Assembly: GCA_905221615.1 (NCBI GenBank)
Contig: CAJNDT010001280.1
Span: 354,910 to 418,909 of the forward strand
Direction of reading: 5' to 3'
DNA length: 64,000 nucleotides
Source: Symbiodinium sp. CCMP2592
Lineage: Eukaryota; Sar; Dinophyceae; Suessiales; Symbiodiniaceae
Under the pieces are notes generated by a model. It did not search any database and was not told the DNA's origin. It saw nothing but the letters and a program-made list of their open reading frames with translations. Both the position numbers and the translations under genes were made by a program. How positions within the stretch are numbered: the first letter of the stretch is position 1; each line of letters opens with the position of its first letter. Positions 1-12,990 of this stretch are shown in pieces.

Positions 1-68
1 TAACCGCCAGCCATGTGCCTGGCTCGCCAAACGCTCTGCCCGGACTTGTGCCTGACACACAGGAAATG

Positions 69-169
69 CGGTTGATGATATACATCCTGCATGACCCATA
101 ATAAGGAATATACCATAATTCACATAGCTTAGTGCCCTGAAGGTAATGCAGGATCTATATCATCAACCG
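69..169. repeat. MITE-like palindrome, family A copy 1
   Basis: Terminal inverted repeats CGGTTGATGATATA and its complement bound a 101-bp unit. The internal text (ATCCTGCAT, GGTAATGCAGGAT, ACCATAATT) matches copies at 25881, 54091 and 18330. Confidence 0.85.
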
Positions 170-509
170 TATCACACTACATCGAAGTCGGGCATATAAA
201 AGTGCGTTGAGCATGTGCAGACATACCCACATGCGCTGCAGCAGGGTCACTGTGCTTTCGCAAGCTCTACTGTGCTATGAACTGTTGTATTCACCAGACA
301 TGAACCCAATAAGCCGACAAAGGGCGAGGATATAGTCAACAGTTGTCAGGCTCCATGCCGCGTGTGTCCAGTAACAGCATATCTCCAGTCTATCCGCAGG
401 AACCCCCAACACGAAGCCGTTAGCAACATCTTGCAGGGTTACGTGAGGACATCATCACGGTGGATAAGCTTGGATCCACGACTTACAACATACCGCTGAA
501 CCCCAGGGC

Positions 510-617
510 CATGTGGGAATTTCCGCAATAGGGTCCCTAATATAGTACCCTAAATAGTAGGATCCATACTATAAAGACCCCAAAGATAAGGGGCCCCTTG
601 TTTTCGGAAACTCCCAT
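510..617. repeat. MITE-like palindrome, family B-related
   Basis: Starts CATGTGGGAATTTCCG and ends CGGAAACTCCCAT. The core GGGTCCCTAATATAGTACCC is shared with 18064-18163. Confidence 0.75.
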
Positions 618-2188
618 ATAACCCTCAACATCCTCGGCCTCGTCATCATTCCATGCCAGCTCACGATCGCCATCGAGGTCTGGTTGGGAATTCCGCGGCG
701 GTTTCTGCAGGGCCAGGCAAGTGCTCAGCGAGCTCATGCCAAGAGGTCCCAAAGCCTACACCTGACCCCCGAAACCCTAAGCACGAAACCAAAACCTCTT
801 ACATTACCCTTCAAGCCCCGATATACACTGATACCGTGCCCAAGCCGGAATTAGGTTTTTTGGGTTTAGGGCTACATGCATGTGAACCAGTTGGAACTTC
901 GGAAAGATGCATCTGTAAACTGTGAAGGGCGGAAAAAAGCCATGATAATTAGAACAAGATCTTGGGCGTTTCTATGATTGCAATACGAAGCCTCAAAGAC
1001 TTTTATCATTTCCTTCAGGCCTCTATGTCTCTTGTGCTTATTCGGGATGGGCAAGCCCAAATAGCTGAATCAAGACCCTGTGCGGCGGTCAGCGCTTGAG
1101 GACCAGGGTTGCAGCTTTATGCTATCATTCAAGCTCTTTAGGGTTTGGGGTCGAACTAAAGTGATTTGCCTAGGGCATCAGGGGTGTGTATGTGCGCGTG
1201 TGTGTGTGTGTTCATGATTTGTGGTTTCTTTGTGGCAGTGCAACTCGCTTGCATCCGGCAGGCCCTACACTGCCACTAAACCGGTGGTGACCCGGTAGTG
1301 TATAACGTAGAAATAGTGTGCTTGCACAAAGCCCATGAAAGACAGTCTTGGCAGCAACTCCGCGCCTACCCGCCAACTTATGTAAACCTTCTCTTCATCC
1401 AAACATGCGGGAGCTTTGAACAACAGGGTTCTGGGATGAATTTTTGCAATCCTTTAATATAACTAGTGGAGGATTCAGCTCCTAAGTAGATCATAAGGCA
1501 AGAACCCTACCCCTGAACCCTGAACCCTTTACACATCCGTAAACCCCACATAAAGAATCCTGAACTCCAAACCCTCAAGTTGAAGACAAGGGAAACCACT
1601 GGGAGACTCAATCACAGCAGCCACTCCAAACCCAAAGCTGTAACTCCTTGACATCGGGACCTGAAACACTAGAAGCAGAACATACATGCAGCTATGCAGG
1701 TACCCTATCATTGATGCCGACACCCCATAATGAGCGTCTCCCCCATGCCATAAGCCCTAAACTCAAAAAAGGATAGCCTTAGTTGGTAGTGTTTCAGGAT
1801 CCGGGGGGTGCATAAACTGTACGCGACCCCATTATATAAAATCCTGGCGAACACGACCCTTACTCCAATACGGACCCCCAGATAAGGTGAGCCTATCACT
1901 GAAAAAAACACTTCATGACACAAAAAGCTTCTAAACCCTAAAACATCTCATGACACCGCGAACTGCCTATACCTAGACAGCCCCAGACCCTATAGCAGAA
2001 GCCCAAACAGTTGCAAACCCAGCTGCCTGAATCCTCGAGAGTAATGAAAAGGGAATCCCAGCACTGTCCTTCATCCGGTTTCCAACTTTTTGGGGCTTAC
2101 TATACCCCTAGGGTCCAAGCACCTAATTAATTATCATATACTCTCCAAAATAGTAACCTACATAACTACTATCCTAAAACCGAGTACC

Positions 2189-2306
2189 TTACCCAAAGGC
2201 TCCATCTACCCCTTTAGTAGGTACTTAGGGCTTAAAGTGCCCATATAGGGATCCCTTTAAGGCCTAAATACCTACTATATGGGTACATGGAGCCTTTGGG
2301 TTAGGG
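2189..2306. repeat. MITE-like palindrome, family J copy 1
   Basis: Left arm TTACCCAAAGGCTCCATCTA, right arm GGGTACATGGAGCCTTTGGG. The interior carries a second palindrome, GTAGGTACTTAGG...CCTAAATACCTAC. Confidence 0.85.
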
Positions 2307-2443
2307 ATAAGAGACCTCCGTTTCGGGCCGACCTGGAGATCAGCTGGATGAAGGGAGTCCATACATCTCTGGACCTTGGAGCCAGGTTCCTACTCAGTAC
2401 CGTTTCTGTTGACCCTACGGATCCAGGCTCCAGTGTAGTATAC

Positions 2444-2446
<3 letters not shown>

Positions 2447-2502
<56 letters not shown>
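2447..2502. repeat. (CT)n followed by (AT)n microsatellite
   Basis: About 18 CT units directly followed by about 10 TA units. Confidence 0.95.
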
Positions 2503-2503
<1 letters not shown>

Positions 2504-2646
2504 CATTTATTTATTCATAGAGGGAGTCCTTCATACGGATGTTGCAGCTTAAGGCCTTTAGGGTTTGCAAACTTGTCGGTCGCTTGGGGCTCAGGGCTCT
2601 AAGGGTGCTTCTGCTTGCCTTGGTGGCGTGTAGCCTTCCTAAATGC

Positions 2647-2782
2647 GTGGTTGTCAAAATTAGGGTCCCTTTTTGGGTCCCTAGTATTATTATTATTATT
2701 AGTATTAACGGACATCAGTCCCTTTTTGGGTCTCTAGTATCATACGGCACGAAATAAAAGGGACCATAATTTTGACAACCAC
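2647..2782. repeat. MITE-like palindrome, family B copy 1
   Basis: Ends GTGGTTGTCAAAATTA and its complement. The interior holds two GTCCCTTTTTGGGTC blocks separated by a TTATTATTA run, so the core is partly duplicated. Confidence 0.85.
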
Positions 2783-4203
2783 TCAAATGGGTCTTAGCTT
2801 GTCTGTGGCGGAGGGTTTCGGGTCTAGGTACCGATCATGACACTCCCGGCTTTGCCAAGGAAGAGGGTTCTTAGGGATCTCTTGTTGAGTTGAAGAAGGC
2901 TGCATAATTTTGACGCCTGAATGATTTGAACAGGGTTTGGCGGTTTCATACATATGTGTTTACATAGTGACTATGAAGTCGTAGCTATTGTTGCTAATAA
3001 CGACTTGTTCAGACATCTGTATTGATGCCGATGTGTATGCCTCTACATCCATTGCGATGCGGTGCGGAGGTTCAAAGCATTGAGGTGCCACTCATCCGTC
3101 AAAGTGTAGGTGCTTCTCAGGGTTCAAGTAATCTTGCATGCTGCCTCATGAAGCCCAGTTACCTCTTTTAACGGAAGCTATGGTAATTATAACAGGGGTA
3201 GTAACCCACAAGGTGCTATAGCGGCCTTAGGAATTAGAATATGTTTCGCTGTACCTTTATCGGAAAATTAAAGCCAGAAGATGCCAGGAGCCCTACAAGG
3301 AAAAATGTTGGTAATTACGAAAGGGACCCCAAAACAGAACCAACACAACAACCATGAGATTGCGATAGCAGGGAATTCCCTTTCTACGCCAGCGAAGAAA
3401 ATGGGAATATCCCACCCAAAAGGTTCTGTTTGGTCTACGTAGCTACTCAGCTCCTATATTAGGCTAAGCGACTAGAGGTGCGAAGTTTAAAGCTTTGGAG
3501 AGTGGCTAGGCGTGGGTCTGCAAGCATCATAGTATCTACGAGCTGTGCTTCTAATTTAGAGTTTAGATGTTAAGATCTTGCGGTTTTGGGGTTGTCGGGG
3601 TCGGTTTAGGGTTCAGGGATGCTGGAAAAGCCGGGCACTGCACAGCCTGGATCACATCGCGCCGGGTCACCTTATCCTCCACAGCGGCCTGGACAACTGC
3701 AGGCAAGAAGCCCTGAACCCTAAACCTGGTGCAACCTTTATGTATCCATTTTGGAATCTGGATGGAATCTTAATTCGATTCCTCGCTATCTATATGTATA
3801 TATGTATATATGAGTATATATCTATTTTTGCAAGTATAGAGAATCCGCGGAACCATGATGGATCCTTTAGGCCAATCCTTCTGCATCCTTTGTAGAACCC
3901 TTGCAGAAATCCTTCTAGAATCATGATAGACCCCTTCAGGGAACCTATGAAGGCGCCTCATCCTCCATAGAATTCTCGAAGATCCCCTCTAGAAGCCATG
4001 ACAAAAACCTTTACAAAAACTAAACCCTATAAACCCCTAAGGGTCCATGTGCCCAAATAGTACAGACTGTTTGGCCCCCAAGTACCTGTATAGGGACTAC
4101 TTTAAGGCCGGACCCTTTAGTGTGATCCCTCAACGCCCATGAACCTTGCCTCATCCTCCAGGGAGATGGGCTCTGTCCCTGGCTCCTGCACGCAGTGTCT
4201 AAC

Positions 4204-4305
4204 ATAGGGACCTTAATTCTTTAGAATACGGTTTTGGGGCCCGTTATACTATAATCATAATAAGGAACCCCCAAAATAGTATTGGTAATTATTTAGGCCC
4301 CTATA
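4204..4305. repeat. MITE-like element, family F copy 1
   Basis: AGGGACCTTAATTCTTTAGAA at the left; AGTATTGGTAATTATTTAGG and CCCCTATA at the right. The middle has GGTTTTGGGGCCC and AAGGAACCCCC. Confidence 0.8.
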
Positions 4306-5227
4306 AATAGTGTGACCATCGGCCAGGCAGCAACTGAAGCACCAAAATGCTGAAGAGCAAGGTTTCAGGTTTCAGGGTCTAGACTCGGGTTTTAAGGCAC
4401 GGGGATTAGGTTTCAGGTTTTGGGGTTTAGGTTTTCCGCTTTAGAGTTTAGAGAAACCTGAGCCCCCCAAACCCCCCCTAAAATCCTATACATCCCAGAC
4501 CCTAAACCCCCACAGTGAAACAGAAAACCCACCCGCTTGGGAAACTGCAGGGGTCAAGGCCGAAGAACCTCGAACGCCACGCTCTTGTTGCTGCGGGTCT
4601 TCAGTACCTGGAAAATGTGAGCGGTGGATTTGAAAGGCTTGGGGTTGAATGATCAAGGGCCAACTTCTTGGGTGTGATATGCCCTAACGGGGTCCATGCA
4701 CCCACTACTTATCGGCCCAGGTATACACTGTTTGGCTACCATGGACCCTTATGAAGGCCCTGGAAAGGGCCCTAAAGGTCGCAAACAGCGGATGTTTAAG
4801 GCAAGGCAAAGAGTAGAGGAGGGGCTGGGCGAGACCCCGGGTTTCACTGTATCGACTTTCATGTTCTGCTTGCTGCCTAGACTTCTATCTGCATGCTGGT
4901 GGTACAGGATTTTCGGGTTGCAAGCCTACGGCAGAAGCTCGAAAGCGATCTAAAGCGCAAGCCCTAAACGTTGACGCGAAAGCCTAGGGTCCATCCCTCA
5001 ACGGAGCTAAACGAACCTAGACTCCCTGGATGCTCCACCCTATCACAGAGCCAAACCCGGTTTAGGGTTCAGCGTTTATGGTTCAGGGTTTTTTCATCAG
5101 GTTCAGGCTGCAGGGTTTAGGTTTAGGCTTTAGGGTTTACTGGGGATCCAAAAGACTACTGTTTTAGGTGCTCTACCCTTTAATTAAGGGGTCAGGAGTT
5201 ACTGCTTTGTAGGCTTTGGGGTTTCAG

Positions 5228-5345
5228 GTTGAGGGTTTAGGGTTTAGTTTAGGAAACCCTGAACCCCAAACCCTAAACTCTAAGCCTAAACCCTAAACCC
5301 TAACCCTAAACACCAAACCCTAAACCCTAAGGTTCAGGGTTTAGG
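5228..5345. repeat. Telomere-like repeats, both orientations head to head
   Basis: TTTAGGG-type repeats run into CCCTAAA-type repeats near 5250, then flip back near 5330, forming an inverted arrangement of degenerate telomere units. Confidence 0.85.
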
Positions 5346-5446
5346 GAACCGACTTCCCATGGAACCGCCCGGGTCGCCTTGAGGTCGCCTTGCAGGGACT
5401 CCTCTGGCGTGCTGTAGGGGCCAAAACCACTTTATAGGACAAGTCC

Positions 5447-5483
<37 letters not shown>

Positions 5484-6355
5484 GTATGTATGTGTGTGTA
5501 TAGGGGCCGTGTTAACTTCCTAGTACAAGTATATGGGGACCAAAGGACATCGGGGCCAGGATGACTAGAATAGAACATGGTTTTGGTGGCATTTGAATAG
5601 TATCGGCAGTTATTCCGACCCTTACATGGCTCTCAGCTGCCCCTGTTAATGAGCCAAGGGGAGGCATAGGGTTCAGGGTTTAGGATGTAGTGTTCAGCTG
5701 TGTGAGTTTAGGGTTTAGGGTCCTTGGATTTAGAGACTTGCAGATCTTAAGCCCAGGCTTGGGAAATGGAATTTAGGATCACGTAGAAACTTAAGGTTCG
5801 AATTCGGGGTCATCGCATTGGAGGTTAAGAATCACAGGTGTGGCGTTTAGAGTCTTAGAGTTTAGTGTAACACCAGATAACCATACACTCTCCGAAATAT
5901 AAAGCTGCCAAACTACCAGCCTGAACCCAAGTACCGAATTATGCGGTCCTTTGGACTCTTAGGGTATGCATGATACTTGCTATTCCCAGAATGTGCCAGA
6001 GTAAATGAGGTATAACCTTAGTTTGTAACAAATGACATGCCCCAGGATGAGTATCTCACCGACAGTCACCAATGTTATGTTCAATCTGCAGTTTGCAAAC
6101 AAGGTCACTGGAACATTGCCAAGCAATCGATGGAATTTCTGCGCGGGATCGTCGGACCCCGTTGACAACTTGGAACACAGCCTCACACCACAAGGACCCC
6201 CCAATGTACCCTCTCTGCGGCCGCAGATCTGTTGCGAGAGGGTAGGCCGGTCATTTGCATAGTAGACTAGCTGCGGGGGCTCGTGGTACATATTCCCCAG
6301 CTCTCTCAAACACCACGCCGCTGGTGAAGTCCCCCCAAACCCAAACTCGAAAAAA

Positions 6356-6482
6356 CTTAACCCCAAAGCCCTAACCCCTAAATCCCAAAACCCTGACCCT
6401 CAACCTTCAAAACCCTAAACCCCGAAAGCCGAAACCCTAAACCCCCAAACCCATAAATCCCCAAACCCTAATCCCTTAAAAC
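6356..6482. repeat. Degenerate CCCTAAA telomere-like array
   Basis: A run of CCCTAAA/CCCGAAA/CCCCAAA variants, all in one orientation, with A- and C-run length variation. Confidence 0.85.
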
Positions 6483-7738
6483 CCCCAGTAACCGCCTTGC
6501 TCCGTGCAGGCTCTCGATGCTCGGGGGCTCGTTCCGGCTCTGCCTCTTCGGCTCACTTTCGGGCTTTGACGGCTTTATGGTCCGAAAACATGTATGGCAA
6601 ACGATAAGTAAGCCGTAGTTATCATTAGCTCCCGTTGCTTATGCGTCTCCATCGGCCGAACATCCAAACAGGCTCAAGAACTATCTTCGAGGTTGATGAT
6701 GGGTCTGGCTGCAGTGTCATAGGGTTTCAGTCTCATAGGGTTCCAGGGCACACACTTTGAGACTGTATGAGCACACTAATACTGCAAGATGGTTCCCAAT
6801 CGAAGCCGCAGTCACTCCAGGAACTGTTGCGGGCATCGCCTCGCTGTTATCTGTGAGCTCCTCCTGACACGCAAGATGTGAGGCACGGGCTTGGGAGGCT
6901 TAATCCTTCCGTGTGTGGTATCCTAAAGCCATCCTTCTGTCCGTGGTACCTGTTACTCTCTGCTATTTGGGCGAAAAGACGATTTAGAGGCACCTTCTTG
7001 CAAAACCCGCCGGGTTTCTCTTTGCCCGCATCAATCTGCAGATGCGGCATCTTCGAAATAAATCTCTCAAAGTAGGATTCTGGCTGCGCAGATCTGAGAT
7101 CTAGGCAAATACTCCGTGCCCTGAGACCCAAGGCTGAAGGTGCCCTAAGCCGTGCAGACCTTAACGGTCCGAAAACTGCACACCCCTAAAGACTGAAGTA
7201 CACCCTACACCCCAAAATAAACCCACACCCTCAAGCCTCAAACCCTATACTTGTTCTCCCTAACAGCATCAGCATAATCTAAACCCGAAAGGCCCGCGCT
7301 GTAGCAGTCCTCATAGGTACTTTCGGACTAATTGTATATACTAGTTGGAAACATGAACCCTTAGGGAATCGAACCCCTACCCTACACCCTTAACCCTACA
7401 AGGATCTCCTCGGACCGCTCGTGGTTCGGATCCCACACCTGCGGCAGAAGCCCAAGATCTTAGACTTTGGGAGCTTTTCGGGGGCTTGTGGAGGTGAGGG
7501 TTTCAGGACTTATGGTTTTAGGGCTTAGGGTTTAGTGGTTTAAGGATTAATGGTTTTGGGGCCGCGGGCTTGGGAATGTAGGATTTAGAGATTTCGGGTC
7601 AAGGAATCTATAGGGCTTATGGTTTGAGGCCTTGATAGGGGTTTAGGGGTTGTTGCTGTTGACATTCAACGCACAGGGTTCAGGATCTCTGGATGTCGGG
7701 CGTTCTAACAACTTGGACTTTGGGGTTCGCAAGACCCT

Positions 7739-7856
7739 ACCTATAGTCTCCATTGTAGTTCCGTTTTTTGGTTTAACCATATATATATATATATATATAT
7801 GTATTTAGGATCCTATAATGTAACCCCCAAAAGGAACTACAATGGAGACTATAGGT
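7739..7856. repeat. MITE-like palindrome, family D copy 1 with (AT)n core
   Basis: Left arm begins ACCTATAGTCTCCATTGTAG and the right arm is its perfect complement over about 24 bp. The centre is an (AT)n tract. Confidence 0.9.
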
Positions 7857-8308
7857 AAACCCTAAACTAAACCCCTGGATCGGACCGGGGCTTCCGGGGC
7901 CAAAGTCGCCAACGAAGGGTGTCCAGGCATGCTGCAAGGTTGAAACATTCCCTGCCCGGTATGAAGCATTTCATTGGCATGTGAAGTGACTTGGAAGGGT
8001 TGTAGACAGCGAGCTTGAAGCGGTACGGCAGCGCGTGCTTCACGAACCTGTGTTGAGATTGAAGAGAAGACCATTCAGGCATCCTACACCCTGAACCGGA
8101 GCTACTGCAAGACAGATTCATGTCATGCTGCTGTTCTGTCGAGTACGAATGGAAGCCGAGTTCAAAGCCCCAAAGCCTCACAAGTCGAAGGCCCGGCCTA
8201 AGCCCTAAACCATGCCAAAACTCCCCAAGTACCCATGAACTAATGGAGCACATAGGGTCCGTAATAGTGGGATTCGAAAGTCTTGGAGGGTAGTTGGGGG
8301 TCTAGGTA

Positions 8309-8346
8309 TACCTTAAAACCCTAAACCCTAAACCCCTAAACCCTAA
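8309..8346. repeat. Short CCCTAAA array
   Basis: About five CCCTAAA units with one C insertion. Confidence 0.85.
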
Positions 8347-8715
8347 TGTCAAGTTTTGGGTCGCGAGCCCCGAATCGGAATCGCTACTCCCAAAGACTTC
8401 GCGGCACACCATGGGGGGGGTGTACTTTATCTTACTTGTACGGGAGCTAGAAAGGGGATGATCCTAGGGTTATCTTGAAGTTGATGGTTTAGGGATTTAG
8501 GGTTTAAGAGTTTAGGGTTTAGGGTACTAATTATGGCGACCCTGAACAATTACAAACGACAGCTACAGCTCACCTAGCTTTCAACACAGAACGGTGATCT
8601 TCAAGAACTGCAACACTACATTGAAACGCCCAGACTGGCGAAAGTGGAAGAACATATCACAGGAAATTCCATGAGTCAGCGCTGGCTGGCAAACACTTCG
8701 CACCAGCACACCTAG

Positions 8716-8901
8716 CTCCAATACGCCCTAAACCCTATAATCCCTAAACCGTAAGCCCTATAATCCCTAAACCCTAAACCCTGAAAACCTTATAATCCCT
8801 AAACCCTAAACCCTATAATCACCAAACCCTATACCCTATAATCCCTAAACCCTAAACCCTATAATCCCTAAATCCTGAACTCTATAATCCCTAACCCTAA
8901 C
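8716..8901. repeat. Composite array of CCCTAAA and CCCTATAATC units
   Basis: Telomere-like CCCTAAA units alternate with CCCTATAATC, giving a higher-order repeat of roughly 17-24 bp over ~180 bp. Confidence 0.85.
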
Positions 8902-9069
8902 CCGAATGTCCTCGGAGACTGCTGACGGCCGGCGGTCTGAAAGGCCCATCGAGCTTCTTGCGATTTCTATTCTCCAACCAGCTTCAAGATGCATTTGTGC
9001 TGCAGCTGCTATCATACTTTCCACCCTTTCAAAGGGCTGATGATGCTGCTGCTGGCTTGTTGGGATAGT

Positions 9070-9180
9070 TCCCAAAGGCTCCATGTACCTTTATAGTAGC
9101 TACTTAGGCCTTAAAGGGGTCCCTATATAGGTACTTTCAGGCCTAAGTATATACTATACAGGCACATGAAGCCTTAGGGA
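9070..9180. repeat. MITE-like palindrome, family J copy 2
   Basis: CCCAAAGGCTCCATGTACC at the left and GGCACATGAAGCCTTAGGG at the right, with CTTAGGCCTTAAAGGGGTCC inside. Confidence 0.8.
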
Positions 9181-9930
9181 TTCGTAGGCTGTCTTGATAT
9201 GCCATGCTTCTGACCTTTGACCTGCGCATCATTCCAGCCAAAGGAGCCGCTGGCAAACAGTCATGCCGAGGAGCTTTCCTACTCTGATGGAGATTGCCAC
9301 AGCGGCTACTTGGTCAGATACCATACCCTACACCCTCAACTGCAGTGTGCAAGGCTCATGCTGTGAATGCACGAAAAGTATAGAACCACAAGTAGCGCTT
9401 CTAGGGTTTAGGGTTTAAGGGTCGTAGTGCCTTCAAGTACCTGCAAGTTACGTCTTCCAACCCTCTTCGCGAGACCTTTGTCCGGCTATTGAAGCAAGAG
9501 ACTCAGGGTCTAAAAGCTGTCTCGGGGCATTCTCGTTCCCTCTCAGGCATCCTGTTCTAGAGTCCTTTGAATTCGTGCGGACGACAAGGAGCAACAATTC
9601 AGAGCACGGCAAGAGCCAGCACCGTAAGCTATAAACACTCGTCTGTTACATGCAACCCATCGAGCGGAGCGAACTGAACTATGTGAGATTTCGTTTGCGG
9701 AAATGGTCCAAGATGATAGCGCTCTTCGGGATGCAAGGTAGCATGTTTTCCACACCGCAGCCGTTCGAGCCCCGTGAGCACATGTCAAGTACTACTTACC
9801 TATGCCTTCCACCGATGCTCGCAGGATTTCAGGGGAAAGCAAATGGGCCAACTCATTCGATGTGGGCTTTGGAGCAGATTGTCTCCCGGCTTACCTACAT
9901 AACGACAACCCTCACAGAGCTAACCTTCAG

Positions 9931-10003
9931 TGTCCATGTATCCAAACAGTATATACTTTGGCTCTAAAGTACGTACATGGGTACATGGACCGTTTGGGTA
10001 ATC
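9931..10003. repeat. MITE-like element, family J, shortened copy
   Basis: GTGTCCATGTATCCAAACAG and GGGTACATGGACCGTTTGGG arms enclose a ~30-bp core. Confidence 0.7.
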
Positions 10004-10342
10004 ACCAAAGCCACCCCAAGACCATAATCGACTCAGTCGTGGGAGCCGATGGGCCTGCGTGCAGCTCGTTTGCTTTTTGTTTCGACGTTCGGGGTATATA
10101 AACAAATGCGAACGGCTTTCCCGTATATGTAACAACATATGTAATAGTATACTGCACCAACCGCTTTTTGGCTTGAGGGTCTGAGTGAAGACATCTATAT
10201 CTGTTTGTGTATCTGTCTGCCTGAATGAAATCGAAATCCACTCAAACCAAATCAATTCCAATCTGTTCTATGAGAACATTAGTCTATCTATATATCTACC
10301 TACCTATCTATCCGCAATGAACGAAATCTGTACATGCATACA

Positions 10343-10392
10343 AGCATGCTTGCTTGCTTGCTTCCAAGCAAGCAAGCAAGCAAGCAAGCACA
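10343..10392. repeat. Perfect (GCTT)n/(AAGC)n inverted repeat
   Basis: GCTTGCTTGCTTGCTTCC is followed directly by CAAGCAAGCAAGCAAGCAAG, which would fold into a long hairpin. Confidence 0.9.
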
Positions 10393-10559
10393 CATAGTAC
10401 ATGCAGACAGACATACGTGCCTACGTACGTATTTGTTATTTGTTCATGCATGCCTGCACATGCATACATACTTGCATGACTGCACCGATGCATACCCCTA
10501 CTGACCTGCCTACTTACCTACCTACTTAGATACATACCTGCATACTCACTTACATAGAG

Positions 10560-10765
10560 ACATGCATACAGGTCCATCCATCCATCCAGCCAGCCAGCCA
10601 GTCAGCCAGCCATGCACGTGCGCACGCACGCACGCACGCATGCATGCATATGTAATATGAATATGCATACATACATGCATAAATGCAGGCATGCATACAT
10701 ACACACATCATACACAAATACATGACCCGTACATACATACATACAGACAGACAGACAGAAACAAA
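10560..10765. repeat. Tetranucleotide-rich block (CATC, CAGC, CGCA, CATA, CAGA)
   Basis: Successive short runs of different tetranucleotides that grade into each other, an unusual serial microsatellite. Confidence 0.85.
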
Positions 10766-11175
10766 CAGACAGGCTACAGGCTTACGCATCAACACTTTCA
10801 AGCAGCAGCAGCGATTTTGACTGTATTCAACTACCTTACATACTGAAGGTTTCAAAAAGCAGCGGGTTTCTGAATGTCTTCAAGCTACATGAAGCTACAC
10901 ACCACCACACACGCTGCATTTGCCAACACTCCCCTTCAAGACTTCTGTACAGGACTTCGGGTTGTAATGGCACATACCTTGGATGACCCAGCCCGAAGAA
11001 ACATGGTATAAACAGGCTGTATGGCTAAAGAGTTGACTTGCAGTTGGTCCGGACTCAGACTCACTTACAAAGACTGAAAACCCAAGACGACAAACATGTA
11101 AGACTGGCTGAACTGATCCGAGACCCAAACTCCATGGCCCAAGAAAGATAACCCAGAACCCTTCAGAATACTACA

Positions 11176-11275
11176 AAGGCCTCAATATTTCTCGACTAGG
11201 GTTTTGGGCATATCATACTATAACTATAATACGGACCCCCCAGAAATAGTATGGGAACTTATTTAGGCCCCTATA
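11176..11275. repeat. MITE-like element, family F copy 2
   Basis: AAGGCCTCAATATTTC at the left, ACGGACCCCCCAGAAATAGT in the middle and TTATTTAGGCCCCTATAT at the right. Confidence 0.8.
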
Positions 11276-12539
11276 TTTTCGAGCCCTACTATAGATCCCT
11301 TATAGTAACCCTTGTAGACCCCTTGCAAGGGAACCTTACTCTAATTGTTTAGGCCCCTCTAATTCAAAGTCCCATCCGGGGCACACACCGCCGTCTCTTC
11401 CTGCGCCCCACCTTCCTGCACCACCCAGGCATGTCGCTGTTCCACGTTCTCGAAGGCACAAGACACATGCGAATACGCGGATATCCAAGACAATCAGCAC
11501 TGGACCGTGAATCCAACCTACGGTGATGCCTTGACGCAGACTCAACGCCAGGTCTTGTCAAAATGTGGGATGGAGGCAAGCCATCTAATTTCATCGGTCA
11601 CAATCCGAGGCTTCGCCTTGGGAGTTTAAGATCATCAGGCCAGAACCATCAACGGAAATTGGGCATTCGGAATGCTGCCAGGGCTTGAGGCTTTGCGCTT
11701 TCCGGATTGCGCTGTCGGATACAGGGATTCCAACTAAAACCCAAATGCGATATCTCGCGACACTGAAAAAGATATTCGACACCCACCCGGTGATTTGAAG
11801 CTTCCGGAGTCCCCGTGGTGAAGTCCGGATCGGCTGGGAATGTATGGCCAGCCCTGGCGCAACCCAGACTGGGAACCCCCGATACTGCTTGAATTCAAGC
11901 ATTTATCTGGAATTTCTGTCCGTCTTGCAGTCTTTTCGAATCGATGATCCACGATGCTGCTTGCATCAAGTTCAGTATGTTTAGACATCACAACGAAATA
12001 CTTTTGCAGAGGATCATATGTGTTCAGCGATTCTGTTTTCTGCACTTGCACGTGCTACAAATTCTTGCGGTCTTTTTCGCTCACTTATTGATGCCACCGA
12101 CTAGACGTCAAATGCTTTAGGACAATAGTGAATTTCGTGCCTTCCTACCCGTCCTAACATGTTCTGCCAGCTACCACGATTAGCATGCATGATGACAAAC
12201 CTTGTCTTATCCGATCACAAGCATAAACACGTGATGTCACATGCTTCTTCGGCAACAGCATGCGAGCGGATCAACGAGCAGAAGATGAACTCATTAACTA
12301 CATAAGTACATAACTAAGAGGCATCTAAGATATGCATATAGATACGTGCCAGCATAGATACATACATACATACATACGGGAACGTATGTATGTGCCTGCT
12401 TTTCGGCTGCTTCTTCATATTGGTACCCATGATGCTGATACTCACAGTTTATTGCTTGGTGCTCTCGTGTTTCTGCGAGGATTTGTCGCACTATGTTCCG
12501 GCACAAACATCATTGTGGCAAGGCGGCTTACCATTATGA

Positions 12540-12850
12540 ATGCTCGTGCTGGTGCTGCCGCTGCTGCTGCCGTTGCTCTGGCTGCTGCTGATGCGACTTC
12601 AATAATGATAGTGGCCGTAGCAGTAGCAGTAGCAGTAGTGGCAGCAGTACTGGTAGCAGTAGTAGCAGCAGCAGCGATAGGAGGAGTAGTTGTGGTAGCA
12701 GTAGTCGTCGTCGTAATGGTAATGACAGTGGTACGTAGAAGTAGCAGTACTGACAGAATAGTTATCAGTAGTCGTAGTAATTGTTGTTGTAATAGTAGTG
12801 ATATTAGTAGTGATATTAGTAGTAGCAATAGTAGTAGCAGTAGTAGTAGC

Positions 12851-12881
<31 letters not shown>

Positions 12882-12990
12882 CAGTAGTAGTTGTTGTAGT
12901 AGCAGCAGCAGCAGTACTAGTAGCAGCAGCAGTAGCAACGCTAGTTGTTGTTGTTGTTGTTGTTGCTGCTGCTGTTTTTGTTGTTGTGCT
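12540..12990. repeat. Trinucleotide-rich low-complexity block (GCN, AGT, GTT)
   Basis: About 450 bp of interrupted triplet repeats, changing from GCT through AGCAGT and AGTAGT to GTTGTT. Open frames on both strands (polySer, polyVal/Ala, polyGln/Leu) are a by-product of the repeat. Confidence 0.9.

Larger units (their letters stand above)
170..5227. other. Gene-free block
   Basis: Apart from the MITE-like and microsatellite units listed, I see scattered single TTTAGGG-like words, a J-like partial repeat at ~4036-4140 and short random open frames. There is no domain, RNA gene or convincing exon. Confidence 0.6.
5346..9060. other. Gene-free block
   Basis: Holds (AT)n at 5450-5477, two telomere-like arrays, the family D palindrome and scattered GGGTTTAGGG words. 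No protein or RNA gene recognised. Confidence 0.6.
9185..12539. other. Gene-free block
   Basis: Contains tetranucleotide repeats and one family F element. The stretch 9,540-9,800 and 11,340-12,300 is more complex sequence without telomere-like words, but I recognise no coding domain in it. Confidence 0.55.
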
